Assembly (NCBI RefSeq): GCF_032854445.1
Contig: NC_088301.1
Coordinates: forward strand, 60,216,512 to 60,280,511
Direction of reading: 5' to 3'
DNA: 64,000 nucleotides
Source: Liolophura sinensis
Taxonomy: Eukaryota; Mollusca; Polyplacophora; Chitonida; Chitonidae
The notes beneath the pieces are model-generated. The model was not told the origin of the DNA. It saw nothing but the letters and a program-made list of their open reading frames with translations, and made no database searches. Below, in pieces: positions 10,922 through 22,555 of this stretch. The translations under genes and the position numbers were made by a program. The first letter of the stretch is position 1. Each line of letters starts with the position of its first letter.

Positions 10922-13034
10922 AATCCCATATATTAGATTGGATTAGCGCTGATATTTTTTTTGCCAAAAAGTTCAAAAGTTGACAAAGTCACATCAAAAT
11001 TAGTTAGATGAACTATCGGGGTATTAAGCCGCAACGTCTTGTGCTTGATAACGATGATAGCATATACATCTAAACGTTACAGTCTAATGAACGAGGAGTT
11101 TTAAGCCTTGGAGCCGTTTTGTTTATGTGACTTAAAAATGTATTTGTCCAAATCGTAAAAATACGGTATAAAAACTAATGTTGATATTTACGTCGAATCC
11201 ATCATATGACCGTATAGTTCTGTATAATTACCATTAGATTATCCTTTACTACCATTACATTTCCCGCGAGTGCAAGTGCTATAAAGCAACAGTGGAGGCG
11301 GCCTTACATTCTGTAAAGATGGTGGAACAGTTTCAGTTATTGTATCCCTGTCAACCTTTTAGTCACAATTGATTTACATCAGCGACTTTGACTATTATCG
11401 ATATCTTGTAATGCGATAGCTATACTGGTCCATTTAATTGGTCCCCACGGCTGATCTAGACTGCCTTTATTGAGCAGTAATCCAATTAGCAGTACCCGTT
11501 ATGTATTACAGCTTTTACATTATACATTTTTTGAGAACAACTCCCACCATTTGCTAATTGAAATCGATATTTCATAGATCTATCGACAACGATTAGTACA
11601 TTATACTATACTAAGCGGGAACTCGTTTAGTGCCCTAAATTTAGCCAGTTACAGTCAGTGATATACAACGGAATGTATTTTACCAAATCGACGTAAAGGC
11701 ATAAAGCATGGAGTGGACTTAGTACCAAATAAACCATTTGTGAAGTCAAACAATGGGAAGCACATTTTTAAATTTTCAAATTTTATTTCGCTACACTAAG
11801 AAGGCAAAACATGTCGTAACATCACTAAAGACGAATGAACTCCCACTTTGTTTTATATTCATCAAGCAGTATGACCAGAGTGTTGTACATTTACGCACCG
11901 ACATTAATCAATACAGCTTGAAATATCCATGGTTTGGAGTTAAGAAAGCCCCAAAGATGATGTCATGTTTAATAGCCTTGTTGTGAGTGGTCACCAAAAC
12001 GTCACAGGGAACAGGACTGAACAACACTTTTTACTCCTGAAAAGAATAAGTATACAGGGAAAGCATAACTTTGTCTTTGTACCTCTTGTTTCTTTACATT
12101 AAAATTGTGTACTTTCCAAAGACACTTGTCATTACGCCTTTTCTCAGTGTGAATATAATACATATCCAATACCAAATGAAATTTGGTTTACCGTTAATGC
12201 AACTTCTTACTTCTGGTGCATTTTTAAGGCGTTTCAGTATATTTATAACCTATTTTGTCCCCCCCTACTGTTGAAATTAGGTGGTCTGCCGGCCTTTTTT
12301 TATCCCAACTTCTGCCAGTCCGGCACAAATTTCACATCATTAATACTACTACCTGCAATATATGATTTAACATTGAATTTTTTCACGCTGGAATTATTTT
12401 CCGCGGTAAATTATTTACCGTGAAATCCACAAAATAAGTTTCACGTGAAAATTAAGTACTTCGCTGTATATCATATTACAAATTAGAATCGGCTAAAGGA
12501 ACAGTAGATTTTTAAAATTATTAATTATCTCTTTAGGAATAAATTGTATTATTCACTGGGGAAGTGACCAGGTTTGTTTTGTTGAATTAGGTCAGTACAG
12601 CAGAATGAAAGATCAGCACTGTATGAAATGAATATTATCATGTTCATGTTATTAAGTTCTTATCTCAGGCATAAAAGTAAAGGATTGCGTTCATGCAATA
12701 AAATATAACAAGGCTGAATATATAATTTGCTTTAGGGCCAGTTGTATAATATCTAATACGCTGTGCAATGATGCAATGATGTAATTTTTGTATTTTGTGA
12801 TTCCGACATTGTTATTATAAATCCATGAACCTCGCTGTGTGTACACAAAGAAATAAGGCTGGTTGGGAAGAAATCCACAAATAGTTCAGTCAGTTAAAAA
12901 TACACATCATCAAAAATTAAGAATTAAATTAGTACTGCTTATATAATGGTCCAAGTTTAAATATTTAACTTCCACACCAGCAGAAGGAAAAGCCAGTAAG
13001 TGTTGCCCTGAATAATCCATTATTTTAGTCCGCA
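10922..13034. other. No gene recognised; short hairpin-rich patch
   Basis: AT-rich DNA. Around 12400-12450 are small palindromes (CGGTAAATTATTTACCG and TTTCACGTGAAA) resembling the CGCG/TTTACCG-type motifs of bivalve MITEs, but no element ends were found. Frames at 11753-11986 and 12071-12274 carry no known motif. Confidence 0.4.
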
Positions 13035-14600
13035 CGGTGCCCTAGGCCAACTGCAGTCATCTGTGGCTCAATCTGCAGCCATATGTGTCTCAAGCTGCAG
13101 CCATCTGTCTCAAGCTGCAGCCATATATGTCTCAAGCTGCACTCATCTGTGTCATAAGCTGCACTCATCTGTGTTACAAGTGCAGTCACCTGTATCTCAA
13201 ACTGCAGTCATCTGTGTCGTAAGCTGTGGTCATTTGTGTTCCAAGCTGCAGTCAATGGTGTCTCAGGCTGCAGTCATCTGTGTCATAATCTTCGGTCATC
13301 TGTGTCTCAAACTACAGTCATCTGTGTGATAAGCTTCGGTCATCTGTGTCTCAAGTTGCAGTTATTTGTGTCATAAGCTTCGGTCATCTGTGTCATAAGC
13401 TTCGGTCATGTGTGTCTCAAGCTGCATTCATCTGTGTCATAAGCTTCGGCCATGTGTGTCTCAAGCTACAGTCATCTTTGTTGTAAGCTCGGTCATCTGT
13501 GTCTCAGGCTGCAGTCATCTGTGTCATAACCTTCGGTCATCTGTGTCCCAAGCTGCAGTCATTTGTGTCATAAGCTTCGATCATCTGTGTCATAAGCTTT
13601 GGTCATGTGTGTCTCAAGCTGCAGTCATCTGTGTCATAAGCTTCGGCCATGTGTGTCTCAAGCTGCAATCATGTGTGTCATAAGCTTCGGTCATGTGTGT
13701 CTCAAGCTGCAGTCATTTGTGTCATAAGCTTCGGTCATCTGTGTCATAAGCTTCGGTCATGTGTGTCTCAAGCTGCAGTCATCTGTGTCATAAGCTTCGG
13801 TCATGTGTGTCTCAAGCTACAGTCATCTTTGTCGTAAGCTCGGTCATCTGTGTCTCAGGCTGCAGTCATCTGTGTCATAAGCTTCGGCCATGTGTGTCTC
13901 AAGCTGCAGTCATCTGTGTCATAAGCTTCGGCCACGTGTGTCTCAAGCTGCAATCATCTGTGTCATAAGCTTCGGTCATGTGTGTCTCAAGCTGCAGTCA
14001 TCTGTGTCATAAGCTTCGGTCATCTGTGTCATAAGCTTCGGTCATGTGTGTCTCAAGCTGCAGTCATCTGTGTCATAAGCTTCGGTCATCTGGGTGTCAA
14101 GGTGCAGTCATCTGTGTTATAAGTTTCGGGCATCTGAGACTCAAGCTGCAGTCATTTGTGTCCCACGCTGAAGCCATCTTTGTCCCAAGCTGCGTTCACA
14201 TGTGTTACAAGTTGTGGTCATCTGTCTGTCAAGCTGCGGTCGCCTGTGTTTCAAGCTGCAAGTCATCTAGCTGTGTTGCAAATCCTCTGAGTCCAAAGCT
14301 GCAGCCATGTCTGTCTCAAACTGAGGCCATCTGTCTCAAACTGAGGCCATCTATCTCAAGCTGCAGTGATCTCCGTCCCTAACTGCAGTGATCGCTGCCC
14401 CAAGCTGCAGTCATGTGTCTCATGCTGCAGTCATCCGTGCATAAGCTGTAGTCATCTGTGTTTCAGGCTGCACTCACCGGAGTCATAAGCAGTGGACATA
14501 TGTGTATCAAGCTGTGATCATCTGTGTCTCAAGCTGCAGTCATCTTTGTCTTCACACAGCATAAGCACTATTAGGGCTGCACATGAAATCTGGATGTTGA
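13035..14600 (+). repeat. 22-bp minisatellite, array 2, with 44-bp dimers
   Basis: Monomer CTGCAGTCATCTGTGTCATA+AG alternates with CTTCGGTCATGTGTGTCTCA+AG, so the central part (about 13340-14090) is organised as 44-bp dimers. Edges are more degenerate. The 3' edge (14551-14600) carries CACACAGCATAAGCACTATT, shared with array 1. The unit contains PstI (CTGCAG) and HindIII (AAGCTT) sites. The plus strand is free of stops over long runs; because 22 is not a multiple of 3, each long frame passes through all phases of the unit. The Cys/Ser/His-rich frames here are array artefacts. Confidence 0.92.
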
Positions 14601-14738
14601 GGGTAAACGCTGTTCACCCTCCGTTGGAGAGCCAAAAGACAGATATTACAAACACTGTTCTCAAAAAAGTACGTTTTAGAACCCATATAGCGTTTAAAAA
14701 AGAATTTTAGCGTCCAGTTTGTTTACCACTGGTAAAGG

Positions 14739-15010
14739 TCGAAATCGATATTCGCAGAATTCATTTCCAAAACAACCTAAAATACCAATTCCCAGAGGAA
14801 TATAAAATTTATAAACATTAAATGAAGCTGAAAACATGTAAGAGAGAAGGTATCAACAGTTTTCAATGATGCAGGGAATATGGGCTTCAAAATAAACATT
14901 CGTATATCAGTTGTCCAGGTCCAGTCTAAAAATGTCTCGATGATGCTGGAAAGAATTAGTGAAATCGATATTCAAATTATGTCCTGGACATGATATCCAG
15001 TTCAAAATCA
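14739..15010 (-). repeat. Diverged RT 3' tail (subfamily A)
   Basis: Plus-strand GTCGAAATCGATATTCGCAG, TTTCCAAAACAACC, GTAAGAGAGAAGGTATCAAC and AGTTTTCAATGATG align in order with the detached tail at 34964-35157. Further right, GTGAAATCGATATTCAAAT matches the conserved GAGTGAAATCAGTATTCAAA of the family. It starts about 140 bp after the 22-bp array. Confidence 0.55.
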
Positions 15011-16000
15011 AACTCTTGTTGACTCGAATTCATGAATTTCTTTGCCTTGTTTATGTAAGCGAGAAATGTTACACAAAATACGGTGTGCAAACAAATACTT
15101 AGTGAACGCCATGTTCGGTGTCTGAAGGTAATACTGTATAGCTTTCAATAGATTTCCGTATTCTCCGCGCTCTCATCTATTATATTACGTCTGTATAGCC
15201 TGAGTGAAAAACTAAATCAATCTCCTAAGTTTTCTTATCGCACCTCGAAAGAGGTACAGCTGTACTTGTTGTTTAATATATATCTTGAGCCTTGAAGAAA
15301 TCGCCAAAATAAACATGTTGCTTTTGAAACTCTAAGCAATGAGCTATAATTTCCAGTATAACTGATCTGAGAGTCTGCATTTCTGCAAATACTTTACGAT
15401 ACCTTTGGTAATTCCAAAAACGACCTGTTTTGATAAAAATGAATGATCTGAATTTTCATTTATTTACGCAACACTATCCGGAACTTGTAGAAATGTTCTC
15501 CACTCCTGAGTAAAGGGACTAGAGTTAACGTCACTATTATTTATTATTTTGTATGTGTTGTCACTGGTGTTGTCGCAATCAAATGGTGAGGTTGACAACT
15601 GAGGTTACACCAGTGGTCGACCGAGGTCACACCTGTGACATATAGAGACACCAGTGCCACTGGAGAGTTTTTGAAAATTCCATTATCATTTCTCAAAATG
15701 AAAAACACTAAACGGTATGAATTGAGGAGATAAACAAATTCAAAACTGTTTAAAATACGCTTTTCATGTCCAGTTCTTAAATGTTACACCAGGGACAGAA
15801 GTGAAAATCAGATCCATGAAATCCATGAAATAAACTATTTATGAAATAAGCAAGGTATATCATCAATCATAAAGTCTGAAGTGCAATTAATACTCAAGAA
15901 AATGTGCCTCAATGACCAAATTTTATAAGCTGTCTTTCCCGACAAAATGTTCGCCTTGAATGGTTCACCTAGTTGTCTCATGCATAGGATCTTCTTGTGC
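15011..16000. other. No gene or repeat recognised
   Basis: A short stretch at 15555-15660 repeats GTCACTGGTG/ACACCAGTG-like words in both orientations. Otherwise featureless. Confidence 0.4.
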
Positions 16001-16066
16001 TTTATTTATTTATTTGATTAGTGTTTTACGCCTTACTCAAGAATATTTCATTTATACGACGGTGGC
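16001..16066 (-). mobile_element. SINE 3' tail
   Basis: TTTATTTATTTATTTGATTA then GTGTTTTACGCCTTACTCAA and GAATATTTCATTTATACGAC. Truncated after GGTGGC. Confidence 0.75.
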
Positions 16067-16419
16067 ATATGCTTGTGAGCACTGGTATATAATTACATCA
16101 CCACGGATGTTGAGCCGTAAGATGGTATATGTATTTCACCTCAAATTATTTATTTATTTATTGTTTTTTATTTAACCAGTAATTTTGTCAATAAATTTTC
16201 CCATATACGGCCAACTCCATAGGTGGGGAAACCTGTGAGCCAAAAGCACATAACAGACATTTGGTAAGTAATTACTCTCGAAAACCAAGCAAATTTCCCT
16301 GTCCGAAAATGGTATTGACCCCATGCATGTAATAGACGGTTATTGACAGGTAAACTCCTTAACGACTCGGCAACTGCCCGCTTCCCTATTTCACTTCAAC
16401 GTAACTAACCATTGATGAG

Positions 16420-17190
16420 TACTGGGAGCGATGGAAAGAAGGGGCGATAGGATCGATGGTCTTTGAGAGAGATGGAGATGGACCGATGGGATCGATAAGC
16501 ACTGAGGGCGATGAGATTGGGAAATTGAGCAATTAGATTAATGCAAAGATGGGGAGATGATGCGCTGGGACCTGGGACCGATGGGCACTGGTGTGAGACA
16601 AGCGATGGATATTAGGGGCGATGGGGTGATGAACATTGGGAGAGATGAGACGGGCAGATGGGCGATGAGCATTAGAGGCGAAGGGAGTATGGAAGATGTG
16701 GGGCCTTGAGGGGGATAAGCATTAAGGCTCTCGAAGATGGAGCGATGAGCGTTGGGTGCGATGGGAAGAATAACATTGAGCCCGATGGGAGATAAGCGTT
16801 GGAATGATAGGGAGATAGGGAAGTGAACATTTGCTGAGATGGGAGAATGGGAGATGTGGGACATGAGTATTGGGGGCGATGGGGAGATGAGCATTGGAGA
16901 GTGTCGAATGCCAGATGTGTCGATGGGGCGATGGGAAATGGGGCGATGAACACTGAGGTTATGAGCATTGGGGCGATGGGGAGATTAGCATTGGGGTTGA
17001 TGGGAAGATGAGCATTGGGGCAATGGGGAGATTAGCATTTGGGCGATGGGGTGAATGGGCGATGGGGAGAATAGGAGAAGAGCACTGGGGGCGATTGGAA
17101 GTGGGACGATGATTATTGGAGGCGATACGGAGATGGGGCGATGGGGAAGTGAGCATTGGAGGGGAAAGGGCGATGCGCATTGGGGGCAAA
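16420..17190 (+). repeat. ~24-bp G-rich minisatellite
   Basis: Degenerate repeats of CGATGGGGAGATGAGCATTG plus GGGG, strongly purine-biased on the plus strand. Minus-strand proline/serine-rich frames (16538-17252) are by-products. The right end abuts the 3' terminus of RT copy C with no visible spacer. Confidence 0.85.
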
Positions 17191-18840
17191 ACAAACTTTC
17201 GTATACCAACCGTCAACCGCAGGGCAAATGCCCAAAGCGACGTATAGCACAAACCCCCAAAGAGGTAAGAAAGTGTATAAAGTTCGAAAACAGGGCGGAA
17301 TCATAACGGACAGAAAAAATAGGACGGAAAACTGAGACCGACGGAGAAATGGAGTTTGATCGATTATATGTTACTGGAACTATTATTCTCGGCAAAACTG
17401 TGACACAGACATTCCTATACCAGCCGTCAGCCATTAGTGACGTTACAGGTCAATAATCTCAATTCCCGAAAGTGACGTATAACATAAATCACAAAAAACT
17501 AGGAAGGTATATAAAGTACGAAAATAAGACATAAAAAGAAGCAAATCAACAGTTTTCAACCATGATGGAAAGTCCCAAGATATATTCAAGGTCACTGAGT
17601 GAAATCAGTATTCAAATCCTATACCATGCTAGTACATCAGTTGTCAATAACAACACTTGTATCTCAGTTGCGCTTTGCTTGCCACCGTTCGTATATCCAA
17701 CGTGACGATCTAATTCGATACAATGATTATACGGCTGCTAGCCCCGGGTTAAGCGGAATTAGACACAACCATGAAGCAGAGCGCCAGAGATTCTGAACGC
17801 TCTGACCATATTTACGTACAAGAGAATTATACTCATAGTAAAACCTGAGAAACGCGAAGTGAAGGTGTTCGATGGAATCACCTTGAAACACTAGATTTTG
17901 CAGTAATTACTTGTGACGTTGATTGAAAACGTCACACAACAAGCAAGATCTAGCAAATGAGATATGTACACACCATATGCAGGACCATTCGATATATTGA
18001 TGTCCGAGTAAGGATAAGTAAGGATAATTTACAATGTTAAAGTTGAACTTTCCCTCTTGTCGTAAAGTCTGTGGGAGAGGAAACCATTTTGGTTTTGGTG
18101 CAAATGTAAATCCAGGTAAGATGTACCATATGGAGAGACTGTGGTTTCCTTTAAATTCAGCGAAGGTGGGTACAAATCATTCACAGCCTTTACTATATAT
18201 TGCCTGTTTAAAACCAGCAGATCGTCAATATACCGTTTAGTGAATGAGAACGATCGGACCTGGTGAGAATTACTCCTTAATAGTTACCTATACACTGTTG
18301 ATATATGGTTTCCCATGGTTTCATATGGAGAATTTCACATAGATGTTAGTGGTGAGAAATTCAAGCAACCCAGTGAACATGGAAACATCCCTTGAACCGT
18401 AACCCTTCTATGTAGTAAAATTGTAGAAGGCTTTGTTGCTTCTGATGTTAATACAGCGGTGATCGCTTTTATTAAACACCGAAACAATTAATGGTGAAAT
18501 TCTGTCTATTACATCCCTGTAAGGAATCATAGTATACAGAGTCGAGAATCCCAAGTAAATATGTTCTTATATGGTACGTGTATAGGAGCGTCTAGTTCTT
18601 CGGTGATACGTATTGAGCTTTTAAGTATCTACAAACAGTTGACGCAAGAATTTTTTTGCAATTGCACAACAGTACGTGTTCCGAAATGACTGTACTTCAT
18701 GTAGTCCTTTCGCTTACAGAGTTGAAACAAGTTTGGTGATACAGCTGTTTCACCACGCAATAACGCGAGCTTTGTATTTTTGGATCCCAGTAAAGGTGTG
18801 GTATGTCGGAAAGGTATAGATAACAAACTCCTTCATTTCA
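17190..18840 (-). mobile_element. RT retroelement copy C, longest 5' reach, with doubled 3' terminus
   Basis: The minus-strand copy begins at its 3' end with two terminal segments: ACTTTCGTATACCAACCGTC at about 17187 and ACAGACATTCCTATACCAGC at about 17402. It continues through the untranslated region (AAGCGGAATTAGACACAACC near 17752) into RT coding remnants (about 17800-18660). On the minus strand at 18629-18826 is an N-terminal stretch containing RHTTPLLGSKNTK and TVVQLQK. TVVQLQK recurs at 61980-62000 in copy F, showing that C reaches further upstream than any other copy. The IPMG-LADL block is deleted and several stops interrupt the frame. Confidence 0.7.
18629..18826 (-). pseudogene. RT element, N-terminal coding remnant
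   Basis: A 65-codon frame on the minus strand ends at a TAG. Its C-terminal part, RTVVQLQKNSC, is homologous to copy F at 61978-62010, where the frame continues (after a shift) into LTEELDAVIHLPYRD. The upstream part, PFRHTTPLLGSKNTKLALL, has no other copy in this window, so this is the only glimpse of the upstream protein region. I cannot assign a domain to it. Confidence 0.45.
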
Positions 18841-21252
18841 GAAAGGACTGATGTTTCTTTTAAATAGTTCCCTCAGAATACAGGTCGTTATAGAATATGT
18901 TGATGGTGCGGCCGTTATTGTGATATTAAGCTCCTTGAAACTTAGGCATGTTTCAGATAGGAACCTGAAGCTATGCTTCGAAACATTTGGGCACTTTGGG
19001 TAGAACATTTATTTGTCTTGAACAAAATCCAAGGCGGCCGTCAAGTCATGTGATATGAAAACATTTAAGAATCCCTGTGTCGAAACAGACATTAGGATAC
19101 CAGCCGTCAACCAAGATGGACGTTCAACTTATCATCAACGCTTCATCATCGCTATTCCCTCCAGAATTACCAGTGTATATTAATCAATATAAAACAGTTC
19201 ATTGGATTCCTAATCTGAAAATAATGTACCTTACATAGCTGATCTCAATATGGCAATTTGACGTCTTGAGACTTGAGATATTTAGATTCATCTATATTAT
19301 GCTGTATTTCGTGAATTCTAAATAGTTGCACGCGAAATGTGCAGATATTCTTTACGTCTTTTGGCATATTACCATGGTTAATCATTTTCAACACCACAAA
19401 GAAATAAAGGGGCTCCTCTAACCAATAAAATTTACAGCATGCACAGTTAACATACGTCAGTAAATAATTTGCAGCAGAAAAGAGGTTCTCTTAAATTTCT
19501 TCATGAGTAATCAAGACGTCCAAAAGATATAAAAACGTTGATAAAGTGGAAATTTAACGGAAAAAATTTTGACAGAGATTGATGAAAAGTGCTCAGAAAT
19601 ATGAGTGACAAACGTGAAAGAGATGCATGAGGAAATAATACAATATATGATGTAATTATAGCTGTAGAAAAATGGATGAGATAAAAGTAATGCGATATCA
19701 ATACATAGGGTCAAGTTATCAATCAGTATTCATTTATCAACATAGCTCTTAATTTGTGAACGAGCGATAGCAAGTCATAGAATACTGACACAGGGAAACA
19801 AATGTCTGAGAAATTGTTACTATCATGTTGGAGATTATTGTCACCAACAATTCACACAAGGCCTTCGAATGCCGGCCCTTAAATTAAACATTGATCTTTA
19901 TCAGAGAGACGATTTATAATCATTCCAAACAGAGAGTTTAAAACAAACCACACAAAGATAATGCTGTCATTCGATGTAATATGTAATTTAAATACTGACA
20001 GCCAAAAGATCATTGAAGAACATGATATTATCACTTGAGAGCGTAGCCAAGTTTAAACATTTGGCGGGTGTAACGTATTACCACGCCTTGGTCAAGTAAC
20101 ATTGCCGTCCCTGGAAAGTTCAACAGTTACGTTTCAACCGACCCTTACATGACTTTCAAACAGCTCTCTCGTGGTGTTCTTTAGCTTCTTCCGCACAAAA
20201 AGTCAGAGCCACAGCATCTTTGCATCAATTATCTTGTCAGCTAACTGGCAGCAGAGCCTACCCAGCAGCTATGTTGACTATATATATTTGCACCACACAC
20301 TGGTTAGGATCAACAGACTGGTGTTGGCGGTAAAGCTGTAAACCTTCCAACAACTTCTATCAAACGTTTATAGGAGAAGAAAATTTTTTAAATGGCACTA
20401 AAGGCTGAAAAGAGCACGTTTTCCTATCTGGTGGTGGCTGCAGCATACTTTTGTGATTTTTCCTCGCCATACACGCACAGCGTGAAAACGGCAAAGCTGT
20501 CGTAAATCGCTGTCCATCGCCTATTCCATGTTTAACACCCTGTAATTTATGCTGGGGGTGTGTTGCCTCTCAGCCAATGAGAGTCGTCAAAACTGCCGGC
20601 TTGTTCGTGTAAACCAGGAACCTTCCCGAACGTCAAGCGGAAAACGAACTGTACTGTTCGCTACCTTCTGCGAAGAAGAGTTCTACCGGAAATTCCGACG
20701 AATTTACCGACGAAAATACCGAAACTCTCCTCCTAACACGGAAGACTTCAGGACTAGTTCTTAGGCAAAATGCAGTCGCCCACAGCGGATTTTTTGCTGA
20801 CTTTATTTATAATTTATCAACTTAAAGTACATATTAGAATTTGTTTGGTGGCATGCATACTCTTTTCAGTGGTATTTGTTTGATATTTAAATTTTCTCCT
20901 CCTTTAATTATCAGAAATAAGAAGGTGGCTATTTATAGGGAGGAAATTTAGATAACAAAGAGAAAAATATGTTTGATAAAATAACATAAATATGTACTGG
21001 AACATAGGTTCATCGTAGTTATGCGTGTGGAGAACATATGTGCCAAAGCCCAAACGGCCAAAACCTGGATAAAGCTCAGCATATGTACATTGCACGTCTA
21101 AAGCTGATTTTCTGTTGTCAGAATATTCGACCTACATGGGCCATTTAGTATTACCTTTGTCCCAGACGTAGCTAGAAATCCTTTGATGTCCCTTTGATGG
21201 CAAACCAGTTTCTTAAATGACATAACAGAGGATTCAAATGCCGATAAAGCGA
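18841..21252. other. Mostly featureless; one RT terminus fragment and a GC-richer patch
   Basis: At 19083-19115 a stray copy of the RT terminal sequence (ATACCAGCCGTCAACCAAGA) lies in minus orientation. Around 20500-20780 the DNA is GC-richer, has a CCAAT box (AGCCAATGAG, about 20571) and holds a 71-codon Arg-rich plus frame (20549-20764) with no known motif. This could be promoter-proximal or chance. Confidence 0.35.
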
Positions 21253-21304
21253 TCAAGTTTTCTCAAATATATCCAAGTCGTGGAATTGATCCAAATACAA
21301 TATA
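21253..21304 (+). repeat. Left remnant of the 50-bp satellite
   Basis: CAAATATATCCAAGTCGTGG and AATTGATCCAAATACAA match one monomer of the array that resumes at 22556. It is separated from the main array by the Tc1 element. Confidence 0.7.
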
Positions 21305-22555
21305 AACTGACGGCCAAAAGAACTCCGTGAGTTAAATTTAACCAGCCTTTTCCGCAAATTAATACCAAATTATTGTAGGAATACATTGTACGAAGCATAT
21401 TCCCATATGCGACAAGCGTCATATACGCCAACACGAATTTGCTTTGAGACAAAGAAGAAAGTTGAAAAATCACGTGACCCATGGATGGCCGCAACTGCAC
21501 ATGTAATAAGTGTATAAAAACATTACACACAGTGTACTGGACTTACACACTGACTAAAAACCACCAAAGTAATGCCTCGATTGACTCCAGAACAACGCGA
21601 GAAGGCCCTGGGTATGGTATCCATGGGATCCTCCCATGCCCACAATTCAAGGTCTTTCGGCTGCTCCCGTGTAACTGTGTCAAACTTGATACAACACTGC
21701 AGACAGACAGGGCAGGTATCGGACAGGCCAAGAACAGGCAGGCGGAGGATAACTACGCCCAGAGAAGACGGGTACCTGCGCACCTTACACCTGAGGAACT
21801 GATTCCTGACAGTGACGTCATCGCCAATCAGTGCCTTAGGTCTCCGGGTCAGTCGACAGACCGTGTCCAGAAGACTTATGGCTCACGGAATTAGGGCCTA
21901 TCGACTATTCAGAGGGCAGCTGTCGACAGCTGAACATCGTCGCCAGAGGTTGCGATGGGCTCGAATTGTACCCGTTGGCAGCGACATGACTGGCAACGTG
22001 TTTTCACGGATAAAAGGCGCTTCTGCCTGTTCCGAGCCGATGGCAGACAGCGAGTTTACCGTCGAAGAGGCCAACGAACGACTGCATCATGCGTCCAGGA
22101 GGTGGTATCGATTGGTGGCTGTTGTCCTGGCCTTCCTTCAACAGCAGCCACGTGGTTTCCTGTACCAGCATGACAACGCCAGACCCCATACGGCTCGAGT
22201 TATGCAGAACTGCCTGGACGCCAAAGACGTCAATGTCTTGCCGTGGTCTGCACGTTCCCCAGATATGCCCCCTACAGAACACCTTTGGGATATCATGGGT
22301 CGTCGAGTAAGACAACGGCCACACCTTGCAGCCAACCGACAAGAACTGAATGGCAACGAATCCCACGTCATCTCATCAGACGACTGACTTTTTCTGTGCG
22401 TCGGAGTTTTTGCATGCACTCAAGCAAGGGGTGGCCACACGCGGTATTGATTGGTTTTGATATTGACTGAATTTAAAAATACAAAAAATCAACTTTTTGT
22501 ATACTCTGCCTATTGATCTGAACTCTTTGTAAAGTTTCTTTTCGCCGCCAGTTTA
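21303..22555 (+). mobile_element. Tc1/mariner element inserted in a satellite monomer
   Basis: Terminal inverted repeats: left AACTGACGGCCAAAAGAACT (from 21305) and right AAGTTTCTTTTCGCCGCCAG followed by TT (to 22553). Flanking TA dinucleotides at 21303-21304 and 22554-22555 fit the TA target duplication of this superfamily. Removing the element joins CAATA-TA-TGTGACAGCC, very close to the satellite's own CAAACTATGTGACAGCC, so the array predates the insertion. The element is about 1.25 kb, close to the normal Tc1 size. Confidence 0.88.
21572..22470 (+). pseudogene. Tc1-type transposase (DD34E), broken
   Basis: Starts MPRLTPEQREKALGM (21572) with a helix-turn-helix region (GCSRVTVSNLIQ) and a GRRR motif (TGRRRITTP). 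A TGA at 21800-21802 interrupts LHLRN-FLTV; a CGA to TGA change, as expected from CpG decay, would explain it. The frame then shifts near 21960. The first catalytic Asp is in VFTDKRRFCLFRADG (codon 22009-22011), the second in QHDNARPHTA (22172-22174) and the Glu in PPTEHLWD (22277-22279). There are exactly 34 residues between the last two, the Tc1 signature. Only about 54 codons separate the first two Asp codons against roughly 90 usually, so about 100 bp has been deleted. A last shift near 22345 moves the C-terminus into another frame (RIPRHLIRRL). Inactive. Confidence 0.9.

Noticed and set aside
13063-14382. Cys/Ser/His-rich ORFs
   Set aside because: They lie wholly in the 22-bp array, with frames cycling through the same repeat; no independent evidence of coding.
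16538-17252. Pro/Ser-rich minus-strand ORFs
   Set aside because: They are translations of the ~24-bp G-rich minisatellite in overlapping frames.
22004-22419. Minus-strand ORFs of 93-120 codons
   Set aside because: Antisense shadows of the Tc1 transposase pseudogene.
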